Source of the DNA: Planctomycetota bacterium
Lineage (GTDB): Bacteria; Planctomycetota; Phycisphaerae; Sedimentisphaerales; Anaerohalosphaeraceae
NCBI GenBank assembly: GCA_012519365.1
Contig: JAAYQH010000272.1
Coordinates: 1 to 6,920 of the forward strand
Direction: 5' to 3'
Length of the DNA: 6,920 nt
This document shows positions 5,949-6,920 of this stretch, piece by piece. The notes beneath the pieces are model-generated. The model ran no database searches and was not told the origin of the DNA. It worked only from the letters and a program-made list of their open reading frames with translations. Numbering within the stretch: position 1 is the stretch's first letter; each line of letters opens with the position of its first letter. The position numbers were made by a program, and so were the translations under genes.

Positions 5949-6096
5949 CATCACGCGGTTTTTAGGGTTCCTCCCTTGAGCCGCAGGCGTGTTTTGGATC
6001 GATGTTCACAACCCGCCGCTGTGCAGTATCTTAGAACCGATTATTCGTACCGGAATTGAAATCGTGTCAGGACGGTCCGTTGGGCTGCAACAATCG

Positions 6097-6105
6097 TGAT
6101 AGAAT
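6097..6105 (+). promoter_or_regulatory. Extended -10 promoter-like site before the aminotransferase
   Basis: TGATAGAAT matches the extended -10 pattern TG-n-TAnnnT, with TAGAAT (6100-6105) five of six to consensus. No good -35 sits 17 bases upstream, which extended -10 promoters can tolerate. Transcription would begin near 6112, about 21 bases before the start codon. A short perfect inverted repeat, ACGG-T-CCGT (6072-6080), lies where a -35-region regulator could bind. The rest of the 184-base gap (5949-6132) shows no gene or terminator. Confidence 0.4.
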
Positions 6106-6122
6106 GAGAAAGTTAACGAAAT

Positions 6123-6126
6123 GGAG
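6123..6126 (+). promoter_or_regulatory. Ribosome-binding site that fixes the aminotransferase start
   Basis: GGAG ends 6 bases before ATG 6133. An in-frame ATG at 6121 overlaps this site and has no comparable purine-rich site before it, so 6133 is preferred; the choice changes the protein by only four residues. Confidence 0.65.
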
Positions 6127-6132
6127 TTTGAT

Positions 6133-6920
6133 ATGCAAGTACCCTTATTGGATTTAGTCGCGCAGTACAAAACCATCAAAGACCAGGTGCTCAGCCAGAT
6201 CAACGAGGTGCTGGATACCCAGCGATGCATCGGCGGACCGAAAGTTGAGCAGCTCGAGCAGCAAATCGCCGCCTTGTGCGGCTGTCCTTATGCTGTCGGC
6301 GTGTCCAGCGGCACCGATGCGCTGCTGGTTTCCCTGATGAGTCTGGACATCGGCCCCGGCGACGAAGTCATCACCACGCCGTTTACCTTTTTCGCCACTG
6401 CCGGCAGCATTGCCCGCCTCGGCGCAGTTCCGGTCTTCGTCGATATCGACCCGGCGACTTACAACATCAACCCCGCCCTCATCGAAGCGGCAATCACGGA
6501 CAAGACCAAGGCGATTATCCCCGTGCATCTGTTCGGCCAGGTCGCCGATATGGACCCGATTATGCAAGTGGCCCGGCGGCATTCGCTGGCGGTTATCGAG
6601 GATGCCTGTCAGGCGATTTCGGCCCGGTACAAAGGCCGGCGAGCCGGTGCCATCGGCACCTGCGGATGCTTTAGTTTTTTCCCCAGCAAGAATCTCGGCG
6701 GCATCGGTGACGGCGGCATGGTCGTCACCGGCGATGAGACGCTCTATCACCGTCTGTTTATTCTCCGCAATCACGGCATGGAGCCGAAATACTGCCACAA
6801 GTACATCGGCGGCAATTTCCGCCTCGATCCAATCCAGGCGGCGGCCCTGCTGGTCAAACTGCCGCATCTGGACGCCTGGTCCGAAGGACGCCGAAGAAAT
6901 GCCGCCTATTATACCGAAAA
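6133..6920 (+). CDS. DegT/DnrJ/EryC1/StrS-family sugar aminotransferase, 3'-truncated by the window edge
   Basis: The first 262 residues of a PLP-dependent enzyme that transfers an amino group, usually from glutamate, to a keto-sugar nucleotide. The frame is open to the end of the window; family members run to about 360-400 residues, so about two-thirds is visible. It starts Q-V-P-L-L-D-L like the family. S-S-G-T-D-A-L (58-64) is the phosphate-binding turn, D157 in I-E-D-A-C-Q-A contacts the PLP ring nitrogen with Q160 nearby, and K186 in F-F-P-S-K-N-L-G-G is the Schiff-base lysine, followed by [17 protein letters not shown] near 236-247 is also standard. All cofactor residues are intact. The context after Ugd and a uronate epimerase suggests amino-sugar synthesis for a surface glycan, with the candidates being the WbpE/WlbC, GnnB and ArnB types. 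The sequence does not decide among these, and the ketone-forming partner is not in the window. Confidence 0.9.
   Translation, partial: MQVPLLDLVAQYKTIKDQVLSQINEVLDTQRCIGGPKVEQLEQQIAALCGCPYAVGVSSGTDALLVSLMSLDIGPGDEVITTPFTFFATAGSIARLGAVPVFVDIDPATYNINPALIEAAITDKTKAIIPVHLFGQVADMDPIMQVARRHSLAVIEDACQAISARYKGRRAGAIGTCGCFSFFPSKNLGGIGDGGMVVTGDETLYHRLFILRNHGMEPKYCHKYIGGNFRLDPIQAAALLVKLPHLDAWSEGRRRNAAYYTE

Noticed and set aside
5869..5979. 36-codon + strand ORF overlapping the epimerase tail in another frame
   Set aside because: No ribosome-binding site precedes ATG 5869, the product is short with no recognised motif, and open frames of this length are common by chance. It remains conceivable as a trace of a frameshift in the tail.
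6154..6867. 237-residue minus-strand reading frame opposite the aminotransferase
   Set aside because: The sense strand carries an intact PLP-enzyme frame with D157 and K186; the reverse frame is its register shadow.

Overview
The window reads as ordinary bacterial chromosome of roughly balanced base composition, densely coded, with every supported gene on the + strand and purine-rich ribosome-binding sites (GAAGGA, AGGA, GGAG) before most of them. Nothing in it fixes the taxon. The sugar-nucleotide enzymes resemble versions common in Gram-negative lineages such as Planctomycetota or Desulfobacterota; that is a guess. I see no rRNA, tRNA, insertion sequence, CRISPR array or phage gene.

Layout. 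(1) Bases 1-1284: the 3' part of a cation/proton antiporter gene, cut by the window's left edge, encoding a membrane transporter with a C-terminal pair of CBS domains. (2) Bases 1285-1684: a 400-base gap holding a long imperfect hairpin, a doubtful small ORF and a good sigma70-type promoter. (3) Bases 1685-3068: a tight two-gene pterin operon, folE (GTP cyclohydrolase I) followed after one base by an unusual 264-residue 6-pyruvoyltetrahydropterin synthase. Only its C-terminal half has the zinc and catalytic residues; its N-terminal half looks like a degenerate second copy of the fold. (4) Bases 3349-6920: a surface-polysaccharide or sugar-nucleotide region with UDP-glucose 6-dehydrogenase, a UDP-glucuronate 4-epimerase-like enzyme and a DegT/DnrJ/EryC1/StrS aminotransferase cut by the right edge. 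These three genes are separated by 180-240 bases each.

How the genes work together. FolE turns GTP into 7,8-dihydroneopterin triphosphate, the substrate of the next gene product. The synthase's C-x5-HGH active-site spacing matches the animal-type (PTPS-II) enzyme rather than the C-x3-HGH of queuosine QueD, so the pair may make 6-pyruvoyltetrahydropterin for a biopterin-like cofactor. Ugd oxidises UDP-glucose to UDP-glucuronate, the epimerase probably converts that to UDP-galacturonate, and the aminotransferase would put an amino group on a keto-sugar nucleotide made by an enzyme outside the window. The pterin operon and the polysaccharide genes have no evident functional link.

The item most worth a second look is the two-domain pterin synthase. 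The remaining genes are recognisable members of well-known families, and I did not find a clearly new multi-gene system.
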